Below, one piece after another: positions 47,799 to 56,488 of a stretch of 64,000 bases of DNA (within the stretch, counting starts at the first letter, position 1; each line of letters opens with the position of its first letter). The stretch is from an uncultured Anaeroplasma sp. (GTDB taxonomy: Bacteria > Bacillota_I > Bacilli_A > Acholeplasmatales > Anaeroplasmataceae). Below the pieces are notes generated by a model, which was not told where the DNA came from, ran no database searches, and worked only from the letters and a program-made list of their open reading frames with translations. A program made the position numbers and the translations under genes. Location: assembly GCA_934216145.1 (NCBI GenBank), contig CAKQBG010000001.1:1-64000 (forward strand), given 5' to 3'.

Positions 47799-50700
47799 TT
47801 AATGTCTTTTCTTTAAAACTACAACCATTGTAGAGCCACATGCTAGAACACCTAACACGATTGCAATAATGCCTAATACTACAGGTGCTGTATTATTTGA
47901 ACCACTATTTGCATTAGTATTTAAAGAAGCAATTTGATTCTTTAATTCATTAATTTGGTTAGTAATAGAAGTTTGTTCTTCTTTTGTACTAGCGTTAGCT
48001 AAATCCTTTGTAAGCTTATCAAGCTTAGTTTGGATTTCCTCAATTGGATCAACCTCAGGAGTTTTTTCACCAGTTACAACTAAATCAACTGTGAATTCAT
48101 CATTAGTAACTGTCTTTGTTTCGCCTTTCTTACTAGAAGTAATCTTAATAGCTTCAACACCTACAACAACATGATATGAACCAGCAACAGTTGGAGTACC
48201 AGAAATTTCACCATTTTCAGTTAATGTTACACCTTCAGGTAAAGAACCATTCTTAATATAGTATCTAATTGTATTGTAGTTATTTAATGTATATACATCA
48301 CTTGTAATTTCAGCAAATATTTCTGAACCAGAATTAATATTTGTTAAATCATCACTACCAGTCTTAAATGTAAAGGCAGGAGCTACAGTTAATGTATAGT
48401 TTGCAGTTTTTTCAATCCAACCATCAATTGAATAATTAACAACGAAATCAAATGTACCACTTTGAGTAACCTTACCACTTAAAGCACCTGTTGCAGCGTT
48501 AAGTGTTAAGCCACTTGGAAGATTTGTAGCTGTATATTTAACTGATGAACCTTCAGATAAATTAGAAGCAATGCTTAATGAATCATTAATTGCTACACCT
48601 TGTGTTGCAGATAAATTTCCACCATTAATTATTAGCTCTGAATAGCCATTGAACTGTCCAGCAGAATTTGCTACTTGATATAAAATAGCCTGAGCTGATT
48701 TTCTTACCCAATACCATTGAGTAGGAGATGCAACTAAATGATCCTCAGCATTAGAGTTTAAATCCTCAAGGTAAACCATACCCTTACCATTTGCGTCAAC
48801 CTTCCATTCACCTGATAGATATTCAACAAATGGAGTAGTATATAATTCCATTTGGTTACCCATACGAACCATACTATCAAGATCTGTTCTTGTTCTCCAT
48901 CCAATATATCCATCAGTTACGAAGTAAGCATTGCTACCCCATTGCTTTTGATATAATTCAACACCTAAATTATAGTTATTAGTATTATTTAATCCACATA
49001 GACGAGCATAACCAGTCATTGCTGCTTTACATTGACCTTCTTGAAGGATAATTTGGAACTGCTTAGCTCCACTTTCTCTAATTGTTTGCTCATCTGCCCA
49101 TACGAACATTGTTCCACGGTCAGTTTCCATATCATTCATTAGACAGTGCTTAATATAAGGAATTACACCAACTGATTGAACACCTTGAACCTCAGCAGCA
49201 CCCATATATCCACCATGGATACCATCTTGAGAATAATACTCATTATTACGTCCAGAGAATGGAGAACGATGTGTATCAGCACCAGGACCATACCAGCCTT
49301 GAACACCATGTAATAATCCAATATTACCCATAACCTCGCCCTCTTCATAAGCAAGATCAACATTAAATGTAGCACCTAAGATATCCTCAGATGTCCATGC
49401 AACAGTACCATCTAGATTATTAGGACCATCTGTATCCTTTGTTTGAGCCTTTCCTACAGATGCGATATCAACTGTACTATAACCACCAAATTCAACTACA
49501 GAACATAACTCATCGTATGTTAATTGATTTAAGAATGAATCCCACTTCTTATCATTAATATCAACGCCAACCATATCATAGAACTTAATTTTAGCATCAG
49601 CTACACTTGAAACATACATTGGATATAATGTTTCTGTTCTATTATTCTTAACCCTATGATTTGCATCATATGTACCAGTTGCTTGAGTCCAACCTTCTGG
49701 TACAGATTCAATATACCAAGGGTCAATTTCAAAATCATGAGATGCATCTCTAACCTTTTGACTCTTATCCTCAAAACCATTACCATCAATCTTATATTCA
49801 GTTGAAGCTCTAAATTGATCCCAATAAGCAAAGTAATTTAATACACTATTCTTAAATATATGATCCTTAGTTTTAGGAGCTTCAGGGAATGAAGAAACCA
49901 TGTTACCACGGCTTAAAATAGTCATTCCAGTTCCACCATCAGCCATTACATCTGATGTTCTAACTGAATTATATCTAATATCATGCATATCAGCTTCAGT
50001 TACACCAGCTGAATATAAATCAGTTTTACTAGCGCCATCCTTAGCTGCAGCACCTGTACCAACTGAACCAGATGAAAATACATTCTTTACCTCATTACCA
50101 GAATAATCATCTTGAACAAGCTCAACTGATTTATCTAATGTAAATGTTGCCTCATCATAAGTATCTGTAGTATCTGATTTATTAGTTGCATAATTATAAT
50201 GTGATGAATCCATAGCTCTTAATGTATAGTTACCTTGTTCTAATACATAACCACCATCACTACCAACTGCACCACTTAAATTTTGATAATCGTATGATGC
50301 AATATCCTGCATATTAACCTTAATAACAACATCCTCTGATTGACCAGGATTTAAAGTAGATGTCTTACCAAAGCCTACTAAAGAAACAGAAGCCTTTTCA
50401 ACTCCCCCCTTAGTATAAGGAGCGGTTGAATATAATTGAACTGTCTTCTTACCAGCCACATTACCAGTATTAGTTACTTTAACCTTAACATAAATAGACT
50501 TAATAGCTGCAGCCTTATCCTTTGTAGATGCAACCTTATCTGCTAAGCCATCAGATGATAAAGTACTTGTACATCCATCATTTGTATATACTCCTGAAAT
50601 ATTAAATGAGAAATCAGTGTATGTTAAACCATATCCATAAGCATATGCTACATTAGCCTTCCACCAAGCATTTGCGCTATTAATATTATCAGCTGTTGTA

Positions 50701-51824
50701 CCAGTTGATGTGCTGTTATATGATAATTGACTACCAATTGGCTTTGAAGAATCATATTTAATATTACCCTCAGCTATTTCACTATAAACTGTCTCATAGT
50801 ACTTATAGCCAATATAAATACCCTCTTCATAATCAACACCATGATATCCCTCATTATCATGAGATGTTGTTGTACCTGCTGTACCTGTAGCAGTTCCATC
50901 CTCATAATAATATGAATTTACACCACCAGTTTGGTTATTATTACCAAAGTTATACCAAGTAGGATCAGTTGTGAAATCACTCATCCATTCGTCAACTAAG
51001 CTACCAGATGGGCTTACAGTTCCATTTAATATTTGGGCAAGTCCATATAAACCACCTTCACCTGGTCTACCAATATTAATAATTGCAGAAATCTTATCAT
51101 CATTCTTTAAGCTTGAAACCTCCATAGCATTTGATGAATTAATTAATACAACTACCTTATTAAAGTGCTCCTTAACATATTTAAGAAGTGCTTCCTCTTC
51201 ATTTGTTAGCATTAAATAGTGCTTATAAGTATTACCCTTATCATCAGTATATAATGCTTGATGCTCAAAATCATCATCATCAGTCTTTTCTGTTGTTACA
51301 CGTGAAGCATCAGAACCTTCTCCCCCTTCACGAGATAACATAACAATTGCAGCATCATTATAGAAATTAAGTGAGCTTTCTACACGACCTGTAAAGCTTG
51401 TTGCTTCACTACCAATTGAAGTTTCATTATTTTGATAGAACTCCTCAAGAGTAGGGTTAACCTTAAAACCAGATTCACTTAATGCTGTACATAAGCCTAA
51501 TCCACCACTTCCTGATGACGTTCCTCCACTAGATTTTGAAACACCTAGTACATTGTTTTGTCTTCCACCAAAAACACTTATTTTGGCTGAAGAGCTTAAT
51601 GGAAGTGCATTATTCTTATTCTTTAATAATACATCTCCCTCAGCTGCGATTCTTGTTTGAAGCTCGACAGCGGCTTCAACAGCCTCATCCTCTGAGCCAT
51701 AAGCCGTATAATACTTTGACTTATTAGTAGTACTAGAAGCTGAAACTGAAGCTACACTAACTGACGCAAGTGCAAGTAAACCTGCAGAGGTAAGTAGCTT
51801 TGAAATTCTCTTCTTATCTTTCAT
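47799..51824 (-). CDS. Large surface GH3 glycosidase with permuted domains, Ig-like domains and C-terminal anchor
   Basis: A 1341-residue secreted enzyme. A signal peptide (about 1-30) ends in a Ser/Ala-rich stretch. The GH3 C-domain comes first (AAEGDVLLKNKNNALPL near 60), the fibronectin-like domain follows FSFNISGVY near 400-520, and the TIM-barrel N-domain (about 770-1010) has KDTDGPN, KHCLMNDMET and the predicted nucleophile Asp971 in YFVTDGYIG. Two Ig-like putative-sugar-binding domains (about 1070-1150 and 1155-1250), a short coiled coil (about 1260-1303) and a final membrane helix with VLKKRH tail (about 1313-1341) follow. No LPXTG motif is present. It is expressed from its own region with AAGGAGG before the ATG. 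Confidence 0.87.
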   Translation of the reverse strand: MKDKKRISKLLTSAGLLALASVSVASVSASSTTNKSKYYTAYGSEDEAVEAAVELQTRIAAEGDVLLKNKNNALPLSSSAKISVFGGRQNNVLGVSKSSGGTSSGSGGLGLCTALSESGFKVNPTLEEFYQNNETSIGSEATSFTGRVESSLNFYNDAAIVMLSREGGEGSDASRVTTEKTDDDDFEHQALYTDDKGNTYKHYLMLTNEEEALLKYVKEHFNKVVVLINSSNAMEVSSLKNDDKISAIINIGRPGEGGLYGLAQILNGTVSPSGSLVDEWMSDFTTDPTWYNFGNNNQTGGVNSYYYEDGTATGTAGTTTSHDNEGYHGVDYEEGIYIGYKYYETVYSEIAEGNIKYDSSKPIGSQLSYNSTSTGTTADNINSANAWWKANVAYAYGYGLTYTDFSFNISGVYTNDGCTSTLSSDGLADKVASTKDKAAAIKSIYVKVKVTNTGNVAGKKTVQLYSTAPYTKGGVEKASVSLVGFGKTSTLNPGQSEDVVIKVNMQDIASYDYQNLSGAVGSDGGYVLEQGNYTLRAMDSSHYNYATNKSDTTDTYDEATFTLDKSVELVQDDYSGNEVKNVFSSGSVGTGAAAKDGASKTDLYSAGVTEADMHDIRYNSVRTSDVMADGGTGMTILSRGNMVSSFPEAPKTKDHIFKNSVLNYFAYWDQFRASTEYKIDGNGFEDKSQKVRDASHDFEIDPWYIESVPEGWTQATGTYDANHRVKNNRTETLYPMYVSSVADAKIKFYDMVGVDINDKKWDSFLNQLTYDELCSVVEFGGYSTVDIASVGKAQTKDTDGPNNLDGTVAWTSEDILGATFNVDLAYEEGEVMGNIGLLHGVQGWYGPGADTHRSPFSGRNNEYYSQDGIHGGYMGAAEVQGVQSVGVIPYIKHCLMNDMETDRGTMFVWADEQTIRESGAKQFQIILQEGQCKAAMTGYARLCGLNNTNNYNLGVELYQKQWGSNAYFVTDGYIGWRTRTDLDSMVRMGNQMELYTTPFVEYLSGEWKVDANGKGMVYLEDLNSNAEDHLVASPTQWYWVRKSAQAILYQVANSAGQFNGYSELIINGGNLSATQGVAINDSLSIASNLSEGSSVKYTATNLPSGLTLNAATGALSGKVTQSGTFDFVVNYSIDGWIEKTANYTLTVAPAFTFKTGSDDLTNINSGSEIFAEITSDVYTLNNYNTIRYYIKNGSLPEGVTLTENGEISGTPTVAGSYHVVVGVEAIKITSSKKGETKTVTNDEFTVDLVVTGEKTPEVDPIEEIQTKLDKLTKDLANASTKEEQTSITNQINELKNQIASLNTNANSGSNNTAPVVLGIIAIVLGVLACGSTMVVVLKKRH

Positions 51825-51854
51825 CCTTTTTGCCTCCTTATTAAATTTTATTGA

Positions 51855-51868
51855 TGAAATCGTTTACG
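51855..51868. promoter_or_regulatory. cre/LacI-type operator upstream of the large GH3
   Basis: TGAAATCGTTTACG differs from the cre pattern TGWAANCGNTNWCA only in the last base. It lies 31 bases before the GH3 start codon, probably within or just after the promoter, where CcpA or a local LacI-family repressor would block transcription. HPr in this window has the regulatory Ser46 needed for CcpA control. Confidence 0.5.
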
Positions 51869-52084
51869 GATTAAATATACACTAATGTAAATAAAATAAA
51901 AATAGCTCTTGAATCAATGGTATTTTTACTAACACCAATAATTTTCTACTGCAACAAACTGCAATTTTTTTTGCATAAATTTAAAACACATTGTTCGTTA
52001 TTTTACTGAAAATAGCTATAAAACCGTAAAATATATTATTACAAGCACCAAAAACAACTTTTTTTTACATAAAGCCAAAAAAAA

Positions 52085-52102
52085 GATACCATTAAAGGTA
52101 TC
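52085..52102 (-). terminator. Terminator after the response regulator
   Basis: Six-bp stem GATACC/GGTATC with a 6-nt loop, followed by eight Ts on the minus strand. It separates the two-component operon from the large GH3 gene. Confidence 0.7.
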
Positions 52103-52111
52103 CTAAAAACT

Positions 52112-52876
52112 CTATTCATTTTCATTAAAAACAATAGTTCCTGTTTTTCTTAAATAATTAAGATAAATTGTTTTAATCTCCTGAACCTTACTACGAGAAA
52201 TATTAATTAATACTCCATCCTTATAGTTCATTATAATTCCTCTATTCTCAATCTTTTGAACAAATTTCAAATTTATTAAATAGCCCTTATAAACCTTAAT
52301 GATATCATTCTTAGCTAGCTTACTCTCAAAATCCTCAAGAGTCATTCTACATTCAATAACATCACCATTCTCTAAATAAACAAACTGCTTATACCTAAAG
52401 CTCTCAATATAAACAATACTATTAACATTAACCTTTTGAATAACAGAATTATTATTAGACTTAATAGCTATATAAGTATCAGTCATAATTCTTTTTTCCA
52501 TATAAAGCTGTAATACACCCACAATATCCTTAGAAAAGCTTGTTTTTCTAACAAAACCAAATGGTAAAACCTTAAATGTATCAAAAACCTTATCCTCACG
52601 ATTAGAAATAAATATAATATCAATATCTTTATTTATATTCTTAGCCTCTACTGCAAGATCCACTCCATTTAACTTAGGCATATCGATATCTAAAAGTAAC
52701 GCATCAAATTTTTTAGCATCATTTTTTATAGAATTATATAGCACTACTGCCGATGTGAATGATTCAAGCTTAACCTCAATACCGCAAGAATCAAAATAGC
52801 CCTTAACCTTATTAAATACAGCCTCACATACAATCTCATCATCATCACATATTGCAAAGGAAGGTACACTATTCAT
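52112..52876 (-). CDS. LytTR-family response regulator
   Basis: A 254-residue regulator: a receiver domain (about 5-125) with acidic residues in CDDDE at 10-14 and phospho-acceptor Asp63 in LLDIDMP, then a LytTR DNA-binding domain (about 140-240) with SIVYIESFRYKQFVYLENGD. Proteins of this AgrA/LytR type bind direct repeats upstream of surface or secretion genes. It follows its histidine kinase with no gap. Target is not shown; the GH3 genes just downstream are the natural candidates. Confidence 0.9.
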   Translation of the reverse strand: MNSVPSFAICDDDEIVCEAVFNKVKGYFDSCGIEVKLESFTSAVVLYNSIKNDAKKFDALLLDIDMPKLNGVDLAVEAKNINKDIDIIFISNREDKVFDTFKVLPFGFVRKTSFSKDIVGVLQLYMEKRIMTDTYIAIKSNNNSVIQKVNVNSIVYIESFRYKQFVYLENGDVIECRMTLEDFESKLAKNDIIKVYKGYLINLKFVQKIENRGIIMNYKDGVLINISRSKVQEIKTIYLNYLRKTGTIVFNENE

Positions 52877-54211
52877 TTACTTCACCTCTTCCTTACTATA
52901 ATTTATATCAAGCATTACTTCAGCAATGAATATATCATTTTCAATAGAATAATTAACATGTCCATTATATTTTCTTGCAATTTTCTTTACTATTCTATGA
53001 CCAAAGCCATGATTAGCCTGATCCTCCTTTTCAGTATTCATTCTAAGAAGCTTATCTGGATTTGAATCATGACTTACCTTATTTTGAACACCAATATATA
53101 AATACTCTCCATGAGTTAATATAGATATATTAATATCCTTATTCTCATCCTTCATTCTTAAAGAAGCCTCAATCGCATTATCAATTAAATTAACTAAAAT
53201 ACGACAAATATCACTTGATTCAAATGGTAATTCATTTGGAACAATAATATTTGTTTTCATCACAATATTAGATCTTTTAGCCTTTAAAATTTCCATATTA
53301 ATAACAGAATTAATTATAGAATTACCACATTCAATATAATCGTATTCCTTATTATGAATAAGATTTGCATACATAGAATCAAAGTACTTCTGTAATTCAC
53401 CATAATTCTCATTTTCTAGCATTATTTGTAAAATATTCATTTGATTATATAAATCGTGTCTTAATAAATGAAACTCCTCTCTAGCCGTTTCAAAGCTCTC
53501 AATGCGCTCCTTATCAGCCTCAAGTAGCTTATTCTCAACCTGAAGATGAACCATACTCTTTCTAGCCTTTGCATAGAAATATAACATCAAATATGAACAA
53601 ACTGAAATAGTATATATAGCCATCAATGTAAATAAATAAAAGTCATCAAATCCAATAAAATGAGTAATAACATTATATGCTTCTTTTCCAATTAAAAGAG
53701 CTGAAAGACAAATAGTAATAATAAACATCATTACTACAGATTGAATTGGTAAATCAGTATATTCCTTTAAAGAAAGCTTATGTAAAACAATACTATAAAA
53801 AATAATAAATATATAAATAATAACAATTATTCCCGAAGGAAAAGAATCCCTAGTAACAAATATTAGCTGACGTCCTATATTAATAATCGCATAAACAGTT
53901 ACAAATAATGTGCCCCCCATTAATAATCTATTAACAACAGGAGTCTTAACAAATATTAAATAAAATAAAATTAACAATACCCAGGAAATTGGGAAATTAA
54001 TACCAGCTAAAGGATGAAATACCTGAGAAAGCTCAAATAAACCATAATTCAATAATGTTCCTATTACAAAAAGAATAACTACCTCTATTAACGCAATTAA
54101 TATCGATTTCCATGTTTTTTCAAATTTATAAAAAATAATAATAAGTGAAATACAAACAGTTAAAAGCTGCAAAATAAAAATATAATCATAAACAATTTTA
54201 AAAAAATCCAT
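52877..54211 (-). CDS. GHKL sensor histidine kinase (AgrC-like)
   Basis: A 444-residue kinase with six to seven N-terminal membrane helices (about 5-215), a short coiled coil, the phospho-acceptor region LRHDLYNQMN near 254-263 and a GHKL-type ATPase domain (HATPase_c_5) with NLIDNAIEAS near 340 and GFGHRIVKKIA near 408. This topology is that of AgrC/ComD-like sensors of peptides, yet no precursor peptide or AgrB-type processing gene is adjacent. It may sense membrane or glycan signals. It is the first gene of a two-gene operon with the LytTR regulator. Confidence 0.9.
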   Translation of the reverse strand: MDFFKIVYDYIFILQLLTVCISLIIIFYKFEKTWKSILIALIEVVILFVIGTLLNYGLFELSQVFHPLAGINFPISWVLLILFYLIFVKTPVVNRLLMGGTLFVTVYAIINIGRQLIFVTRDSFPSGIIVIIYIFIIFYSIVLHKLSLKEYTDLPIQSVVMMFIITICLSALLIGKEAYNVITHFIGFDDFYLFTLMAIYTISVCSYLMLYFYAKARKSMVHLQVENKLLEADKERIESFETAREEFHLLRHDLYNQMNILQIMLENENYGELQKYFDSMYANLIHNKEYDYIECGNSIINSVINMEILKAKRSNIVMKTNIIVPNELPFESSDICRILVNLIDNAIEASLRMKDENKDINISILTHGEYLYIGVQNKVSHDSNPDKLLRMNTEKEDQANHGFGHRIVKKIARKYNGHVNYSIENDIFIAEVMLDINYSKEEVK

Positions 54212-54436
54212 TTCTTACCTATATAACCATACTATACCTATGATTATCTATCCTCCTTATAAATATTTTAATAGTGTTATCTATAACAACATAACTTCAT
54301 TTACAATAATTATAGCCTAAATTTTAATTAAAATAAACCTTTAAAATGAATTTTATAATAATAAATCTTTAATAAAATTTAAAAAAAATCTTTAAATATA
54401 TTTACTAATATTTATATTTAAATAAATAAATAAAAA

Positions 54437-54457
54437 ACAGCGGATTATTTCCACTGT
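54437..54457 (-). terminator. Terminator after cotE
   Basis: Seven-bp stem ACAGTGG/CCGCTGT (one G-T wobble) with a 7-nt loop, followed by TTTTT on the minus strand. Confidence 0.65.
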
Positions 54458-54462
54458 CATAA

Positions 54463-54975
54463 TTATTCTTTAATAAAGTCCTCATTAACCTCAATATCTA
54501 AATCTTCAAAATCTACCTCATCTGCTTCTACTGGATGAAATACAGTAACCTGCATTTTTGTTTCACCAATAATTTCAGCAAGAATCTCAAATTCAATTTC
54601 AAGCTTAACCTCATCCTCAACTATTTTCGCATCAATAACCTTTGGATGTCTTAAAATTTTAGCTAAAACATCATCACTGTTTTTTAGATAATCATTAACA
54701 ATTCTCTTTATTTTAATATTCTTTTTATATGGAACTACCTCTCTTAAAACATCAGTTTTAGTATTTTCCATACCTGAATACCAAATATTCACTTCAAAGG
54801 AACCATTAATATCTACAATATCATCGACCTTAGAAGCTTCAAATTCATGATTAATGATCCAACAGCCTAAAATTGAATAGGGATGAACATTAGTTTTGAG
54901 GCTATGAGATATATGCATTGTCTTTTTACCCTTAGCTACAACAGCTTTAGTGACAATCTCACGAACTTCATTCAT
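54463..54975 (-). CDS. cotE: Outer spore coat morphogenetic protein CotE
   Basis: A 170-residue match to CotE, which surrounds the forespore and anchors the outer coat in Bacillus. Family marks in order: REIVTKAVVAKGKKTMHISH at 4-23, HPYSILGCWIINHEFEASKV near 31-50, FEVNIWYSGMENTKTDVL near 61-80, and EILAEIIGETKMQVTVFHP near 130-148. An acidic C-terminal tail follows. Length is close to the about 180 residues of Bacillus CotE. In Bacillus cotE lies next to mutS; here the two are about 28 kb apart. GGGAGG precedes the ATG and a CATATACTA box lies directly upstream. It is single evidence enough to expect endospore formation in this organism. Confidence 0.93.
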   Translation of the reverse strand: MNEVREIVTKAVVAKGKKTMHISHSLKTNVHPYSILGCWIINHEFEASKVDDIVDINGSFEVNIWYSGMENTKTDVLREVVPYKKNIKIKRIVNDYLKNSDDVLAKILRHPKVIDAKIVEDEVKLEIEFEILAEIIGETKMQVTVFHPVEADEVDFEDLDIEVNEDFIKE

Positions 54976-54993
54976 TTCAATACCTCCCTACAC

Positions 54994-55019
54994 TAGTATA
55001 TGAGAAAGTATTGATAAGT
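54994..55019 (-). promoter_or_regulatory. Sigma-K/sigma-E-like promoter of cotE
   Basis: On the minus strand AC (55018-55019), 15 nt, then CATATACTA (54994-55002), which matches the mother-cell -10 pattern CATANNNTA. The box ends 5 nt before GGGAGG, the same tight layout as at the CotZ-like gene. Confidence 0.45.
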
Positions 55020-55040
55020 GCGATAATTTAATAATATTTT

Positions 55041-55262
55041 TTAATAGCTATATTTCTTTCTATTTTTAAGAATAAAGTATGTAGATACAAAAGCTCCTAA
55101 TATTTCAGTAAATACTACCGCAATCCAAATCCCATTATCAAACATAAAAGGAGCTACAAATATCATTGCGACCTAGAAAACAAATATAATGGCAAAAGGT
55201 CTTGCGAGAGCCATAGTAATCAATGACATAAATACACCTATTAAAATAATAAAAAGCCCCAT
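55041..55262 (-). pseudogene. Remnant of a MATE efflux gene (C-terminal end)
   Basis: Translation of the minus strand gives MGLFIILIGVFMSL then MALARPFAIIFVF, an in-frame TAG at 55173-55175, then MIFVAPFMFDNGIWIAVVF and a tail ending KNRKKYSY before TAA. The RPFA motif, the APxxFxxxGIW helix and the basic end are those of the last helices of MATE transporters. A segment between them is missing and the rest of the gene is absent. It differs from the intact MATE at 61.8-63.1 kb, so it is not a fresh copy. No other gene is visible in 54976-55382. Confidence 0.7.
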
Positions 55263-55288
55263 TTAGTCCCAATTGAAGCTATTCTGCT

Positions 55289-55306
55289 ACTATAGATATC
55301 TATAGT
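55289..55306. promoter_or_regulatory. Perfect 18-bp palindrome
   Basis: ACTATAGATATCTATAGT reads the same on both strands. It lies just upstream of the MATE remnant and about 55 bp before the promoter of the plus-strand membrane protein gene. It resembles operators of dimeric repressors such as MarR or TetR types, but no such gene is nearby. Confidence 0.45.
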
Positions 55307-55356
55307 CAACAAGTTATTATTTTATTAAAATTAGTTTTTAAATAGACATATAAAAA

Positions 55357-55365
55357 TGATATAAT
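55357..55365 (+). promoter_or_regulatory. Extended -10 promoter of the membrane protein gene
   Basis: TGATATAAT is a perfect extended -10 box (TATAAT at 55360-55365). There is no good -35. Transcription would begin near 55372, right at the GAGGTG ribosome site, so the leader is very short. Confidence 0.5.
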
Positions 55366-55382
55366 GAAAATAGAGGTGCACT

Positions 55383-56459
55383 ATGAAAACAAAGAAAAAA
55401 GCTAATGGCTTAGAATTCAATACTAGACAAATAGAATTATTCAATGAATATTATGATACCGATCCTGAAGATAAAACAGTAACCTATTCTCTTCATTTTG
55501 AAAAGGCTACAGATTTACTTGATAATAAAACTGGTAATCCTAAAAAGCCAATATTCTCAAATGATGTTCTTGAGGAAATAAATTCCTTAATAGAAAAAAC
55601 ACCATTTATTTATAAAATAAAAATCAATTTAGAAATAACAGATTATGAAAGCTTTGAACCAAAAGAAATAATAAAGTCCTTTAATGATACACTTGAGCTA
55701 AACCAATATGCAGCTAGAAAATCAAGACAAAAAAAAGAAATACTAGCAGCAAACTTAATTCTAGTAGGAATAATTTTATTATTCTTTATGGTTATAACTA
55801 AAAATAATGAATGGTTTGGTGGAGGAACTAAAACCGATATCGCAGTTGAGGTTATAAATATTGCAGCTTGGGTATTTGTATGGGAAGCAGTAACGATGCT
55901 ATTCCTTGAGCATTCAGAACAAAATATATTTGCTCTTAAAATTAGAAGGCGTGTTAACCAAATAACAATGAGAACATCCAATAATGAAAAACCTCTAGCA
56001 GTTGAAGAGGCAAATCAAATCTTTGGCAATTGGGAAAATGAAGGTAAAATAAAAAGAACAGGAAAAATGTTTTTATTAATTTCCTCATTTGCTTTTTTAT
56101 TTTCTTCATTTTATTCTTTATATCAGGTTTATAGTTATACAATTGAAAATGAATTTAACTTAATTAATTTTATTATAATGTTAATTTCAGAAATAATTTA
56201 TGCAATAATATTATTATCTGCAGGCCTTGGAGGTATTTCTCTTTATAAAGGCAAAAAAAACAAGCTATCAAATCTTGTTGGTCCATACGCTATACTAATT
56301 TCTATATCAATAATATTTATAATATACACAGCTATTAAAAATCAAAATTCATCTCTTATTTTCTCAGGTATTACAACTACAATTATTAATATTTTATATA
56401 CTATAGGCTACTTCATTGATAAAGGCAATAAAATTAAAGATAAGTATAAGGATAAATAA
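55383..56459 (+). CDS. Six-helix membrane protein of unknown function
   Basis: A 358-residue protein: a soluble N-terminal region (about 1-115) ending in a basic stretch (ARKSRQKKE), then membrane helices at about 120-140, 155-175, 225-245, 258-283, 297-315 and 322-342 with a cytoplasmic loop (about 180-220). The second helix carries WVFVWEAVTMLFLEHSEQN, a conserved-looking polar segment. The C-terminus is Lys-rich. No family is recognised and no motif for catalysis is evident. It is monocistronic on the plus strand, with its own promoter and a terminator shared with the pyridoxal kinase gene. Confidence 0.75.
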   Translation: MKTKKKANGLEFNTRQIELFNEYYDTDPEDKTVTYSLHFEKATDLLDNKTGNPKKPIFSNDVLEEINSLIEKTPFIYKIKINLEITDYESFEPKEIIKSFNDTLELNQYAARKSRQKKEILAANLILVGIILLFFMVITKNNEWFGGGTKTDIAVEVINIAAWVFVWEAVTMLFLEHSEQNIFALKIRRRVNQITMRTSNNEKPLAVEEANQIFGNWENEGKIKRTGKMFLLISSFAFLFSSFYSLYQVYSYTIENEFNLINFIIMLISEIIYAIILLSAGLGGISLYKGKKNKLSNLVGPYAILISISIIFIIYTAIKNQNSSLIFSGITTTIINILYTIGYFIDKGNKIKDKYKDK

Positions 56460-56464
56460 AAAAT

Positions 56465-56484
56465 TCCAGGATAAAAATCCTGGA
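56465..56484. terminator. Bidirectional terminator between two convergent genes
   Basis: Seven-bp stem TCCAGGA/TCCTGGA with a 6-nt loop, followed by TTTTTT on the plus strand and by AATTTTTTAT on the minus strand. It serves the membrane protein gene and the kinase gene. Confidence 0.75.
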
Positions 56485-56488
56485 TTTT

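Noticed and set aside
54212-54462. Search for a small signal-peptide gene next to the AgrC-like kinase
   Set aside because: Only the cotE terminator and AT-rich sequence are present; no short frame with a ribosome site and peptide-like sequence was found.
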